A stretch of 64,000 nucleotides of DNA from Hippophae tibetana (lineage: Eukaryota; Streptophyta; Magnoliopsida; Rosales; Elaeagnaceae), in contig CM072806.1 in assembly GCA_037013495.1 (NCBI GenBank), positions 18,645,001-18,709,000 on the forward strand, written 5' to 3'. Under the pieces are notes generated by a model. That model made no database searches. It saw only the letters and a list, made by a program, of their open reading frames with translations, and had not been told where the DNA came from. Below, piece after piece: positions 46,600-60,600 of this stretch (position 1 is the stretch's first letter; the number at the start of each line of letters is the position of its first letter). A program made the position numbers and the translations under genes.

Positions 46600-46690
46600 A
46601 AGTGACTCATCTAGTAGTCCGGTTGTAAAACTCATCTCTCTCCTATTTCAATTATAGGTTCGAATCATACGAAAGTATTACTCAATAAAA
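46600..46690 (+). repeat. Possible tRNA-derived SINE or tRNA relic
   Basis: A perfect RNA polymerase III B box (GGTTCGAATC, 46657-46666) lies about 44 bp after an A-box-like TAGTAGTCCGGTTG (46612-46625). An A-rich tail follows (AATAAAAAAAAA, from 46684). This layout fits plant SINEs. It does not fold into a clean tRNA, and no flanking duplication was confirmed. Confidence 0.4.
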
Positions 46691-48084
46691 AAAAATTATA
46701 TTATACCATACAACTTTAAGGTCATTCACTTATATATGCACTTTAAGAATAACTTCAAAATATTTTATATCTATCTTTGTCACATTTGTTTTTATTTATG
46801 TTTATTGATTCTGATATCTCCATAATCAATATTGAGTTTGCAAGATTAAGCAAATATGAGAAACCAATGAAAGGTCATAGGAGGGGAGTAGTACTCCCAA
46901 TTGAACTCTAACATTCAAGTAAGTTATCTACAAAGAGATAAATATAGAAAAGATGAGTAGATGGACAAGAAAGCACATAGTAATTCATATGCAACTCACC
47001 TCTAAGTAGTGTTTAGAATTCAAGGTATTAGGAATACATGTTTTGGATATCAAATTACCTATTTATAATGATTATATGAGCAATTTTGTTGGACTTTGGC
47101 ATTTATCCTAATTATATCCCAAATATGAATAGTAGTTGTCTTTGAGATAATTACATAAAGAATATGATTTTTACTTATTTACCTAATTGAGCATAGAGAT
47201 GAGTTCATCTAATTATATAACTCTTGTCGGACATTGTACCAGATCTTAAAAGTGTATCTCCTGCTACTAGAGTTCAATGTTGTTCTTATTGAGTAAACAA
47301 CATCGTGTAGGATGTTATGGCCTAATAATAAGCCAATGAACTCTATCCATTAGCATATGAAAGCTTTTCTCTTAAGTATTTACATGTCCATAGATTGTAG
47401 TAAAAAGGTCATTCGAAATCCTTGTGGTGTATTAGACGTGTTCTTGATGGGGAGTGGTATTGGGAAGAGCTTCCTCTCAACATCCATGAAGGTTGATTCT
47501 GGTAAGAGATCATTCCATAATAGTGATTGAGTTATGAAAATATCTGTTTAATAAATGAAATTTATTTGATAGCTCTCTCTATATATAAGGAGTTTTGGTC
47601 ATTATCTAGGAGCTGTTATAGAGCTTTTGAATGAGGCTTTACTTCTTCCTTAGTATACAAGACTCTTTTATGTTCATTGTCATCACAATGAGCTTACTAT
47701 AACATGACAAAATGTTAGTAATTTTATTCTTTATAATGTTTATTCTAAAATATTCGATACATTATGTTAAAAAAAACTACTATCTAGTAAATTATATACT
47801 ATTATAATTAATATTTATATTCTTAATTAATTATATTATATTTAAATAAGATACTTAAAGGGTTATGCCTCAACTCATCAATACTAAAATGTTTTTCATT
47901 TAAAAACACTCCTTTATATGTTCTATATTTTCTACTATAAAAACCTAATCTCTAATTTTGTTAAGAAATTATTTCAACCAAACAATGAAAAATAAATTAT
48001 AAGATATTTTATTAATGGAATTTATAAGAGAAGAAAAGACCTACAATATATGAACTCCAAGTTAAAGGTACTAGCTTTTATTCA

Positions 48085-48145
48085 CACTACTATAAAATGG
48101 ACTATTAAAGTCGGTTAAAAATTGACTTTATTTATATTGGATTTT
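48085..48145 (+). mobile_element. CACTA-type transposon end (remnant)
   Basis: Starts CACTACTATAAAATGG, then AGTCGGTTAAAAATTGACTT, which looks like the terminal and subterminal sequence of plant En/Spm (CACTA) elements: CACTA end plus GTCGGTT/AACCGAC-type subterminal repeats. No matching ...TAGTG end or transposase was found nearby. Confidence 0.45.
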
Positions 48146-50090
48146 TTTTATTCTTATTTTTTACTCTATTAACTTGTATTCAATATAGCATAAAAAACCA
48201 AAATATAAATAATAATACAAATAATTAAAATTTTAAATATAATTAATTACTTAATAATTAAATTTATTACAAAAATAAATAATGTATATACAATACATAT
48301 ATATATATAATTAACTTAAATTACAAATAAAATAATTAAAGTGTAATTCGATTGTGCGAGCAAGCTTAGTTGGCTTAGAATCACCAACATTATGACAAGA
48401 AAACTGGACAAAAAATAGATGATTCATATAACAATTCATTCTCCCACATACATGAACACGTAAACATCCATCAAAAAAACAGTCTAAACTTCAGAAACAT
48501 ATGAATGGAAAAATTAGATCATTATAAATATTACCATAAAAAAGAGATTAACGCAGTGACATCTAAGTGATATAATAATAAATTTATCCCTTTGAACTCA
48601 TATTAGCACTATATTGATCTTTTGTCTATAAATATGAAGCTATTTGGAATCAAATTGGTATTTTTAATGCTATAATGAATTTTAAATATGAAATCAAGTG
48701 TAACTCTCATACACGAATTATCTCCACATAGGCTCCTCATCTAAGAAAAAGTTACATCCAAACAATTACCAACCGATACACAACCCACTGCCACACAAGC
48801 TTCTTACCAAAAACCAACTCGCAAATACCTCCTTGAATACTCACCATTCAAGAGTACGATTTTGCTAACTTAATCATGAATGACTAATTTTGAACAATAA
48901 TCAAAGTAATAGTGATCTAAAAACCAAAAAATGAGATGTCAATTTGAAAGAACTCTGCCACATTTTTCTGGATAAGAAACAAGAAGATGTGAGGTATTTT
49001 TAGAACTCACCCAATTTCACGGCCAACCTCGTTGAGTAATTTCAAATTTTTATTTTCAAAATTGTCAAGTAATTTTCATAAATACCCATCCGAAACAAAA
49101 CATAAACAAAAAGAATAATGTTGTGCTCGTATACAAAATGTACCTAACTATGTATATGTATATATAACTGATCATCAATAACTAACTTCATAAAAAAAAT
49201 ACATTAAGTAAAATAATCTAACTTCATGTTTTAAACACGTGAAGTCAATACAAACACAAAGGATAACATAACTTACATTTTTGTTGTTCTATTTTTAAAA
49301 CTACTAAAAGCTTTAAAAATAATTATTAATGACGTACAAAGGAAGAGGAAAAGGAGAATTGGCAGAATCATTTAATTTCTATCACCTATCCCTATAAATA
49401 AAGCACGTACTCATATCAAACATGTAACTGACATTTTTTTTAAAATTAAATTCTAAGTCATTTTTATAAATATAATGAATTCTCATTTATATTCATATTA
49501 ATCTAACTAATAGATACATATTTCATTAAAAATAACAAAATCTATCTATATAGTTATGAATGCATAATTAAGAAGAAATGTATTGAGCATTCCTTATCAC
49601 ACTATATATTGTTCAAATAAAATTGATGATTAACGAGCATATTCTTAATTTTGTTTGAAAAGTTATTTTGAAATAAATATTACATCATAAACATGTTAAA
49701 ACTTCTCTCTTCAAGTCAAAGATTTGAAACACTACAAATACAATTTATCTAAAGTAAAAGATAAAATATATATTTAATCATTGCTACGAGAGAAGAAAAT
49801 AATAAATAAATATAATTTGAAGAAACAACATGATCGTGACCTCACCTTGTCAATATAATTAGTATAAAAGCTTTAGAACAAATCACAAACATAATACAAT
49901 ACGTTGTAAAAAGAATTTGGCCTCGAGTTGAGGACCTTAAATATCAAACTTAACTATTCTAGTGTTATATTATACGCTTATCTTTTGGCAAGATCATATA
50001 ATAATTAATAAAATTACACACCCAATGAATAAATTAGGACTTGAGATTTCAGAAGCAACACCAAGTATTGTTCAATTTAGATTTGAAGGA

Positions 50091-53000
50091 CTAGAGAGGT
50101 CGTGTGTGGTGACCACTTGCTCTTCCACATAGAAGTGCATTCTTTGGAATTGGGTACTCATCCCTTAGGGAAGTTGAGGCTGTATATACACGAAGATATA
50201 GCTGTTGTCCCAAGTACTGTCTAGCCCAAAACTCAGACCTCAAATTCCACATCCCCACATTATCAAGCGCCACATATATAGCACTCCACGACTTGGGATA
50301 CACCTGCATTTCACAATAGTATAATCTACTCAGGACCTTTCTTTTTCTTTAATTTTCTTTTTGTGCAATGTGGTGTGTTCATAAGCTCAAAATGAGTAAT
50401 GTTGCTTTGTATCATGTTAGCAATAAACTAACCTCAACAAATTTCATTCAATCTTATATAATAAACTTTGTTGGAAATTTTTTAAAAAATAATACCTTTA
50501 AAATTTATAATAATAAAAATAACATCTTAATAATATTGAACGATGTTCGATTGAATGTGTTTCAATATTTTTAAATATTTGTAGTTTAATTTAAAACTAA
50601 GTTAAATTAATTTAAAATGATACTAAGCCAAATTGGTTGCATTAAAAAGCAAAGACCATATTGGATGCTGATCTCATTAGAAAAGATTGAGGAGTTTAGT
50701 GTATTATTGTTACCTGAACAGTGGAACGTGAAACAGCATCACGAAGATTGTATTGGTCCCTACTAGCTTGTGTCCATTGCCCACCATCCATTCTGCAAGA
50801 AAATTTATTATTAATTGTATCTGAACTGTGTAAGTCAAGCTAATGAATCATAAACTAATAATAGAATTTTAAGGATGAGCCTTAAATTTAAGGTCTTACC
50901 CAACAACAAAGAAAGAGTAGCCATTGAGATGGTAGGTAAGAACTATAGGTTCATCGTTTTGGAAAACGAATTCAACAAAAGTCCTATAATCAGCACCTAA
51001 AACTGATGTGTCTTGGTACAATCCACCACCAGTAGGCCTATCTGATACGCTTCCAACACGGTAAACACCTCCAATTTTGAAGTAGTCAGCAAGTTTAAGA
51101 GGAGTGTCTGCTGGGACAAATGACACACTGTTGATACCATAACTCTGCTTTCCACTTATCTGACCAGCCGAACTGGCTAAGATATAAGTTCTAGTTGTGT
51201 TAATCAGACCATAGTGGTAAGATCCTTGAGGGTTTGGCCTTGGTCCACTTGCTGTAAGATTAGTCCTGAAATTAATAAGCTTTTAAATTAGTTTAGCATA
51301 TGAGATAATGGAACTTAAATTAATAACCGAAATTAATGTAAAATAATATATTCTTTTAACTTTATGCATTCATTTTTACTTTTTACTATATTGTATTCGA
51401 TATTTTAAAATGCTTGACATGCCCCCTCACATATACACTTTACAATCCAGTAGTTATGTGTAGTATGCCCAACCTATTCATAAAAAAATATGGCTTATAA
51501 ATGAGAGAAAAAACGTGCAATTTTTTTCATTATTCTCTTTGTTTTGTATTAATTAGTTTGTATTATCATATCAACTTAATTCGAGATTAAAGTATCCTTT
51601 TCATAAAGGTGATCTACCAAACATTTTCGTAAAGGTTCAATATTCTTCAAACCTACATGGAAGTTTTTGATATTTCTCATTTAACCTATGGTGATTTTAG
51701 GGAAGAAAAAAAGAAGTACCTGTGTTGCCTACCAAACTTTTAAATGTGAATATCATGTGTATTTTAAACATTATGAAAATATTTAATAAAAAATCAAAAT
51801 TAATGTATAAGATTACAAAAAAAAGAAGAAGAAAATTTTAATGAATTTTCCATTAATAATAAAGCCTGCAATAATTTATAAGCGATTGTACCTAATTGAA
51901 CGGGCCTGGTTCAGAGACCAGTCAATTTGAGTAGTGGGACCACCAGGGGGTGGGCCAGATACTTTGCCTTGAGAGTTGCTATAATGAAGGACACCAGGGG
52001 TGGTAAGAACTTCAGTTGTGAAACGAGAGGACACCACAACATAGTATTCTTGTCCAGGTTGATCAGCTGTAAACAAAACTGAATATGATTGGCCCACGTG
52101 GACGTCCAGAGAGGAGTAAGTAGTTTGTAGAGTGTGTGTCCCCTCCACCTCAACCAACTTCAGTTTGTGGTTTTGAATTCTGAAGTTGAGTGTGTTTTGC
52201 AATCCAACATTCGAAATTCTAAGCCTATACGTTTTTCCTGCAATGGAAATTAGTAATCCATAATTTGTTCAGATTAAAAAAAAAGGAATTTTATAATTAT
52301 ATTAATATTTGGTAATATTGGCCTTTTCCTTTCTTTTCTAATGTAAAATTGTAAAGCTTCACGAAGAAAAGATCAAGATGCTAATGAAGGCAAACCTTGT
52401 TCAACATTCAGAGAATAACCATTGGGCCCACGTCCATTGATGAGAATTCCATCAGGAGAAGGAAGTTTGTGGCCATTATCAAGTCGAGCTTTCAAGTCCT
52501 ACACAAATGCCGATTGTTAATATTCACTAAGAGTTCAGAAAATAATATCTTCGCACAAGCAAATAAAAGATATACAGTTACTGAGATTTACGTATTGGAT
52601 TTATCTGCTTGATAGAAAATAGTGACCTACGTCCGACGACAAATTTGTATTCATGTGCAATTTTGTTTTTTTAATAACATTACACGCTCACCCTCATCGC
52701 ACAATTGTTAAGTGTTTGGCTCAAGTTATTTCAGACCCCTGCTAACAATTATGTAAAACAAGACATGCCATCATGTGCAACACGTTAGGAAGTAATTTTT
52801 GCCCTGACCCAAAGGATTGAAGACCTGGAGACTGGAGTGTAGTTATCCTTTGGCTCACATAACGATGACGCAATGGGGCTATTTTTTAAAAAATGAAAAT
52901 TTCTTATAATCAATTTTCATAATGATAATATTGACGTGTTTTTGGGAACTGGAAAACAAATAGATGCTATTAAAGGACAGAAAATGTGAGTAGATACTAT

Positions 53001-55508
53001 ATTTTTACTATAATGTATTCATTTTCCTTATATGTTTTGAAAGCTAAATATAAATCACGCACGTCATTTATTTATATTTATTTTTATATATGAATAAAAA
53101 ATTTAATTTTATTAAATTAATTACGTTTTAATATAAAAATATTTTTATATATTAAATTTTTATTGTTTTATTTATGATTTGTTTTACTTTTTTGAAAGTT
53201 TGATTTAAATAAATTATTATCATTTTATAATAAATTTTATTTTATATGGGAGCTTCTGTCTTATTTTTTCTTTTAATGCTTTAATTGATAATTTATTTAA
53301 TAAGTATTAATATACTCATTTTAAAATTAAGTGTATATAGTTTAAATATTATTTTATATTTTAATCTTAATGTAATTGAAATAAAATAATTATATAAAAG
53401 ATAGTATTGAAAGATTAATATAATTATATACAAATTATGTGTTGTTTTTTTAATAATTTTAATTGATTATTTATTTTATAAAGATTAATATATTCATTTT
53501 AAAATTAAACAAACATAACCTAAATATTATTATTTTATTTTTATATTCATATTATTATTTTGTACAATTATTTTTTTAAATATCTTTTATATTTTTTCAC
53601 TTTTTTCTATTTTACTCAGTTTTTATTATATTCATTAAACAAGGACACTTTTCAACCTTTGTCTTTGCTTGCCTTTCATTTCTGTCTCTGCTTCCCTTTT
53701 ATCCAGTCACTCATGAACGATTAGACGAACAACGAATGAATAATTGATAATTGTATATTATTTAATTATTAATTCATTATAACTCATCATCTTCAATATT
53801 TTTTCTGTTTTGTTTACGTCAATGGTTTAAATATGTAAATTAACTAATTTTATTAAGTTATTACTATTTTATTATCTATTTGATTTATTTTTAAATCTTT
53901 TTAGTACTTTATAATTGATAATGATGTTAGATAAATGATTAAAATTTAAATATTTAAATTTAAAAATTATAATAATATTAATATTGAAAATATGATAAAC
54001 TATAATACAAAGTTAAAAAAATTAATAAACAAAAATCATTAAACAAAAGAGAATTTTTTTTTACACAATCCAATCCAATCCAATTTATACCAAAAATTTA
54101 ATTCAAATTATATATGTTTTTTTAATTTTATTTAAATGTTTTTAAAAATCTATGGTATTAAAATAAATTTAAACTTAAATTAATTCATATATTAAAACCC
54201 ATAGCCATATCCATGTAAAACAACAGTGATTATGTTTCTGATTTTTTATTGTCTACTTTCACTTTTAACTTAATTTATCATTTATTAACGTTTTTTCATA
54301 AACTTAATACTTTATATCATAATATTTTGTCAAAGATATTTTAATTGATGTTGATGTTAAATTTTAATAGGATAAATCGTTCTAAGTGAAAGAATTAAGA
54401 GGTTTAAAATTATTGTTGAATTGGGCAATGAATTAGTTTAACGTAATAATCTCATAATTTATTTTTGTATAAATTTAATATAAATATTTAATTAATATAA
54501 AATTAAAAATATAAAAGTATTAAATTAATACAAAAGAATTTAGTAATAAATTAAAACTAAATTAAATTTTTTTAATAGAAATAAAATGTTTGTTTTTTTA
54601 TTTACCGGTGCATTGATTCGAATCTTATCAATGCAAAAGTTTGCGAATGTTTTTGTTAGCACGTAATATGTTAAATACGTATAACTCACACATGCGTGTA
54701 ATTCATAAAATTGTTTAAAGGGTTAATTATAAATACAGTTTTTAAAATAATAAATACATTTTTTTAATTTTTTAAAAGAATTATTTATAATAAAATTAAT
54801 AAAAATTAAAGGAAAATATTGTAATAAAATATCTATTTTTTAAATTTAAAGAATATTTGTATAGTTTTAAAAAACTTTAAAAATTTCTATAATAAGTTTC
54901 CCTTATTTAAACTTACAAGTTTATATCCTGAAATTATTAGCAAAAATTACGAAAGAAAGAAAATAATAGAATACAGAATAATAAATAAAAAAGGGTAAAG
55001 TGGAATGGTTACCGTATGATTAGACTTGTACCAGTCTCCAATAAGAAGAGTAAAATCGCCAGCTGGATCTGGAAAAGGAACAGGAATTCGAGGCCTGCTA
55101 AGAATCCTAATCCCTCCAAAACCACCAGCAGCTTTATGAAATCCAAGAGATGGGAAGTAATAAAAGCTCCCAATTTGATCTTTTACTTGAAGAATGTACG
55201 TAAAGTTCTTCCCTGGTGGAATTGGACATGTTGTTCCCCACACTCCATCTTCGTATGAATTCCTCCTATTCTGTATCCCATTCCTACGTCAACATTACAA
55301 ACGTGAACCATCTACATAATTAATTTCTAAAAAATATTTTCTTTTACATAATTTTAACTGCAAATTGTTGCTTGGAAAAAATCTTTGACACCGTAGTTGT
55401 GAGATTAAATAACATGTGCACATGGTCCCAAGTCATAACAAACAAAAAAAAAAAACAAAAAACAAATGAAAGTATCAATTCTATAAATAAATAAAAAAAC
55501 AAATTAAT

Positions 55509-55540
<32 letters not shown>

Positions 55541-57278
55541 TTTATAATTACTCACCATCTCCAAGCCAGATAACATTTACAGTAAAATAATGCAATTTTC
55601 ATAATATTTTTTTAATAAGGAATTGATACATTAATTAAAAAAGTATTTTATTATCTTGCATAATATTATAATAAATTTTAATCAAATATATAAAAGGTAT
55701 TTATAAATTTTATTATTATTGTTAAAGATAGTACAATGAATATTTATGTGTTTATTTATAGCAAAAATTTAATGCAAAAGTTATAATATTTAATAGTTTT
55801 AAAGCCACTTTTAAGCTGGCTCATAGCATTTTCTCCAGAAGCTTCCTTTCTTTTATACTATTATAGCCGGTAATATCTAGATAATTTAGTTTTGTGAATA
55901 TATTAAATTCATGAATATATTGAAAATATTAATTATTTTAATCAATGAATTCCTAACTAAGACAAGAACTAAAAGTCACTCCACCACATAAGGTGTTGGT
56001 TTCTGGGTCAAAATTGCATAAAGTTCTTTCTTTTCCTAATAATTCCACAACTTTTATATTTGTGATCGAGAGCCACAGCATGTTCCGAACCAACTAGTAT
56101 CATTTGTGTTTTTTTGTTGTTGTTTATTTATATTTATTTTATATCCAATACATACAAAATTATTAATAAAAATAATATTTTAATTATATATCAGATATTT
56201 TCATATATGGTTTATATTTCATATTCCAAAAATTAAAAAAAAAAACAGCTTAATCCGCTAACTAAATAGACGTGGTTTAGTCATTTTCAATTGCTGTATA
56301 ATAAATAAATATTAATTAATGCGACCCGCTCATACCGCCATTGACAAATCCTAATCACGGGGCTACATGCCTACATCTCTTGTAATTATTGTAAAAGTTT
56401 GAAAATGGAAAGAAAAAACATAATTGCCTTTTTCTTTTACTGATTAGAATATTGTACGAAATTAACCAGAACTAGATCGAATAACGACGACATTTTTTTA
56501 TTCGCATTATTCACATGAATAGAATATTGCGCAAAAATGAAAAATATATTCTAAAAAGAGTAAGAAAAAAGACGAATTGAGTATTTATATATATACACCA
56601 CAAATTAATATATAACCATTGCCTATCCAGATACCTGATTGCACTGAAACGAACAAGTACTTGAACTACATTCTACTCGAAACTAACTACTCATAGCCAA
56701 TATAAAGTAAACTAGGAGGCAAAATCAAATTAATAAACACTGAGTGAAAGAGAGTAGTAATTACCAGGAGAGAAGAAAAGGTTCATCCAAGCTATTGAAG
56801 ACATTGATAATGAGATTGTCATTGGTAACAGAGTGAATATCAGGACCTGGAAATTGTCCATTTATGAGAATTCCCTGGAAATTTACAAAACAGAGAAGTG
56901 TTATTCATTGCTTTCTCTCTCATTGTATATTTGTTTGTTTTTTCTTTCTAAAAAGATTTACATTAACCTTGAATTTCATTGATTTGGAGTAACACAGATG
57001 AATAATTTCTATAGAACAGATCGGTTCGTTTTAATCATATCAAAACCATTTGAAAGCAAAAGAAACAAATCAAAAAAAGAAATAATAATTAATAAGTAAT
57101 GAAATGAATGTAGTGGACAAACCGTTTGGCGAACACCTAGTGGGTAAATATCACCGTAAGTAACATTCCAGTTCAAGAATCTGTAAGGATCTTCTGCACT
57201 AACAATGGCGAAGAAGAGAGCAGTAGTTATACAGAGCAGGGCACAAAGTGAACTATTTCCCGCTAAGCTTGGCGCCAT
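50091..57278 (-). CDS. SKU5-similar (SKS) multicopper-oxidase-like protein
   Basis: SKS proteins are secreted relatives of ascorbate oxidase and laccase, linked to cell-wall expansion and pollen. Eight coding exons: 57123-57278, 56765-56874, 55013-55283, 52396-52498, 51892-52237, 50900-51265, 50714-50792 and 50091-50303, joining in frame to 547 codons plus TAG. A hydrophobic signal peptide covers about residues 1-28 (ALFFAIVSA end). The three cupredoxin-type domains keep GILINGQFPGP, GVWGTTCPIPPGKNFTY, GSFYYFPSLGFHKAAGGFGG, GILINGRGPNGYSLNVEQG and FVEFVFQNDEPI. Copper ligands are absent: the HWHG motif of ascorbate oxidase reads SWNG (88-91), and the C-terminal HCH site is replaced in WNLRSEFWARQYLGQQ. 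A catalytic oxidase role is therefore unlikely. It ends NALLCGRASGHHTRPL with no GPI-type tail. Confidence 0.95.
52499..55012. other. Long AT-rich intron 3 of the SKS gene
   Basis: 2.5 kb of A/T-rich sequence between coding exons 3 and 4. I saw no coding segment or transposon end. The stretch 52680-52880 is less AT-rich than the rest but has no recognised feature. Confidence 0.6.
55513..55540. repeat. (TA)14 microsatellite in SKS intron 2
   Basis: Uninterrupted TA dinucleotides within the 1.48-kb intron between coding exons 2 and 3. Confidence 0.9.
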
Positions 57279-58419
57279 GCTTTACGTGTTTGAAAGGAAA
57301 ATGTTGGAAGTAATAGAGAGGAATTTTAATACTTGAGGGACTCTCTTCTTTGTTTTGTCGATTGGTTGGGAAAAGGAAAGGTTTAAAAGATGAATGTACG
57401 AGACGAGTGACTGATCAGATAAGATAGACTAAACGGTGATTGAAGATAGACGAAGAAGAATGGCATCTTATATTAAAATAAGGATAAAGCGGTATTCTTG
57501 TAACCATTAGGTGTTGTAAAGCAATTCCAGAGATGTTATAAGGGTTTCCTTAATTTTATATTTACAGAATAATTTTTTGTAATTATTTTAATAAATTTAT
57601 GATATTTTATATAATATGTATAAATTTCAAATATAATTTCGTATTTATTTAACCATTTCTTCTTAAAATAATATATAGGACTGAGTTTGCCACCACTTTT
57701 GTAGCAAAAGAATATATATATATTATCGAAATTTGTGTTATATTGAATCATTGATATATATAAATAATATGCTTTGACGAATTATTAGATATAAATGATA
57801 GTATAAATCACTAATTTAATATTTAATATTTAATATTACTCTTTTAATTTAATTCAACATATTTATTTATGTAATATAAAAACATTGCATATTGAAAACC
57901 ATGGCGCATATGATATTTTTTTATATATAATGTGAAAGTGATATTTTAGAGGTTATAATTAGTATAAATATAAGAATTAAAAAGCAGTGTCGGTGGTGAG
58001 TTCCATGCATAATTAGTGACAATGTTTTTAGAAGTTGAAATGTGTCGAGTGGTTGTATCTCCCACATGGTTTGTATTTAGAAAATGAGCAGTCTTCTTTT
58101 TTATTCAGTTTTTTAATATTATTTTTGTATGTTGGCACAATGTTCAGCAATATACCAAAGAATGCATGTGATGGTTTTGTGGCAAGCACGGCCTTATTCA
58201 ACTCTCTCGGTTCATAGGAGGGCCGAGTAAAATATTGCATCAATTTGAAAAATCCTACTGAATTCAAAGGAATGCATTGGTTCTAAGTGGATGATTAAAT
58301 TTTAAAGAATCTAATCATATTCGGATTTGTATTATAACTAGAATTTAGCATTTTCAAATTTGATATATTTTATTATATTATTTAAATTATATTTATATAA
58401 TATATATTTGATTTATAAG
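57279..58419. other. Upstream region of the SKS gene and AT-rich spacer
   Basis: The first 150-200 bp should contain the SKS leader and promoter (minus strand). I could not identify a convincing TATA box or start site. From about 57540 on the sequence is AT-rich and featureless. Short open frames at 58028-58267 on both strands are opposite-strand shadows without motifs. Confidence 0.5.
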
Positions 58420-60600
58420 TGTTAGAAAATATTCTTAAACAATAAGTTTAAATTAAACTAGTTTATAGATATATTTTCATGTTTGTTATTCAAAATCGAG
58501 GGATCAAAATATTAGTCTATATTCTTACACCTATTTTGTAAATATTGTGAAAAAACGAAGGATCGAGTGAGAGTTGAACTATGTATTACTTCATTTGAGG
58601 GGAAGATTGTAAGGAATATACAAACAAAGTCACACCTTGCCTAGACATGGGTTAATTCATGAGCTTATAGTGGCTTAGGTTACTTTACTTAATAATTTAA
58701 CCTTTTAGGATGGAACCAAGTTTATTTTTTTTCAATTGGCATCAGAATGATTACTAGATATACTTAGTGTTTTCTAAGACCTTGTTATGGATCATTTGAA
58801 AGAAGATTCCTCTAGAACGCGTCCTCATTTCTTTGATAAGTCTAATTACCTATACCAGAAGACTTGTATGAGAGCTTTTTTACATTGTCTAGATGAAAGT
58901 GTGTGAAATTTTGTCATTTATGGATGGAAATCATTGATAGTTACCAAAGATAATAAAGGCATACTTAAGTTTAGGAATGAATGGACTATTGAGGATACAA
59001 CTAGTAGTTGTTGGAATCAAAAGAGCATTAATGTCATCTTTGGTGGTGTGTTATCTGATGAGTTCCATTATATTTTTGACGTTGAAATTGCTAAGTATAT
59101 TTGGGATACACTAGAGCTTGCCCATAAGGGAACCACACAAGTTAAATAAACTAAGATTTTCATGCTAGGTACTAGGTTTGAAAACCTTAGGATGGAAGAA
59201 AATGAGATATTTTATTTTATTTTTATACTAAACTTTGTAATAATATTGCTAATATTTCTTCAAATTTTTTAGAGAAAATTGATGAATTCATGTTAGTTCG
59301 AAAGATTTTCTCCTCATTACCATATCGCTTACATGTAAAGGTCACAACCATAGACGAAAGTAAAGATGTAGATACCATTAAAATTGAAGAACTAATTGGT
59401 TCACTTCAAATTTTTGAAATGAGCTTTGAACACTTACAAAGAACCAGGGTGTTACCTTCAAAACCATCACAACTGATGATGGTAACAAGGATAATGATAA
59501 TATTGATGAAGAATTGGAGCTTTTAAACCAAAACACTCAAAGAAAATCTTTAACTTAAATAACTCACAGAGTAATTGACAATCAAGACATTCAGTGGATC
59601 ATAAATCAAGAAAACTCAAACTTATGAATTCTAAAGATAAGAAAACTAAACCTATTGAACAAAAATGTTTTGAATACGATTAGATTGGTTATTTTATAGC
59701 TAAGTATGCTAACAAAAAGAAGAAAATTGAAAGGGTCTTTAATGCTACCCTTAGTGACTCAGAAAATGACAACGACAGTCCTAATAACTCAAAAAATTAT
59801 GACACCAACTACCTAGCATTCCCTACAATCATTGATGGATAATCTAATGAGTTTGAAATTTTCTCAAATAGTGAGGGAAATGATTCTAAATTTTTTCTTA
59901 TTAACTTTAATGCTAGTAACTTTGAAGAATTATTTATATAATTAGTGGGTTGTAAGAAAGAAAAAAGATAGGTTACTACTAAAAGTAACTAAATTAAATG
60001 ATAAAGTCAAAATTTATTAACTTAATTCCTCCATCTTAAAAAAAGAAAAAAAATAAGAACTTGTTGATGTTTTGAATTCATGTCTTGTAGATCTTAAACA
60101 AAAAAACTTAATAACATTTTAAGTTGTGGCAAATAACATGGTGATACATGCGCCCTTAGTTATAAGGATGTAAATTCTACAACTTAAACATCAAAAACCA
60201 CATTTATAAGACCTTCTAACTCTATTTCTCATCTTATTAATAATTATTCATAAAGAACCAATACATTTTATAGTAGGAAATACTGTTAAGTTAGTACTTG
60301 TTTGTCATCATTGTAGTAGGAAACGTCATATTAGGCCTAAATATATATTCTTTTTTATTGCAACCCACTTTAATAATTCCTTTTATGCCTCTAATTTCAG
60401 GGCTAATTGTCATCATCCTATTATGCATTTTGCATCTTCATTTAGGACAAATGTGAAAAGTAAAAGTAAGTCCAAGAAGATGCCAATGAAGATTAAGGTA
60501 GTTGAGTCCCAACCCAATGATATAGAGAAAATAAAATTTAAAAAAGTTTAGGTAAATAAATATTGTCTTTTCTGGTTACCTGACCATCTTTTAATGTTCA
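58420..60600 (+). pseudogene. copia-C copy 2: LTR, primer site and gag, no pol
   Basis: A possible 5' LTR (58420-58734, TG...CA) is followed by TGGCATCAGAA (58737-58747), close to the plant copia primer-binding site. Gag starts at ATG 58787: FFDKSNYLYQKTCMRAFLHC, then AIN-type motif SINVIFGGVLSDEFHYI, EIAKYIWDTLELAHKGTTQV and KVTTIDESKDVDTIKIEELI (to about 59430). These are the core of plant copia gag. A broken zinc knuckle (KCFEYD, stop, IGYFIAKYANKKKK) lies near 59665-59715. A second knuckle-like VCHHCSRKRHIRPK lies near 60310, then VVESQPNDIEKIKFKK. Many stops. No protease, integrase or reverse transcriptase follows. It matches copy 1 at 28396-29475 to about 60640. Confidence 0.78.

Larger units (their letters stand above)
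44223..50090. other. AT-rich intergenic DNA between CCT2 and the SKS gene
   Basis: The first ~300 bp (44223-44540) should hold the CCT2 5' leader. A leader exon ending GATCAG|GTAATGG (minus strand, near 44500) and the acceptor before the short first coding exon (CTCAG, near 44254) are plausible. Beyond that I see no gene: only a possible SINE (46600-46690), a CACTA-like terminus (48085) and A/T tracts. Confidence 0.55.
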
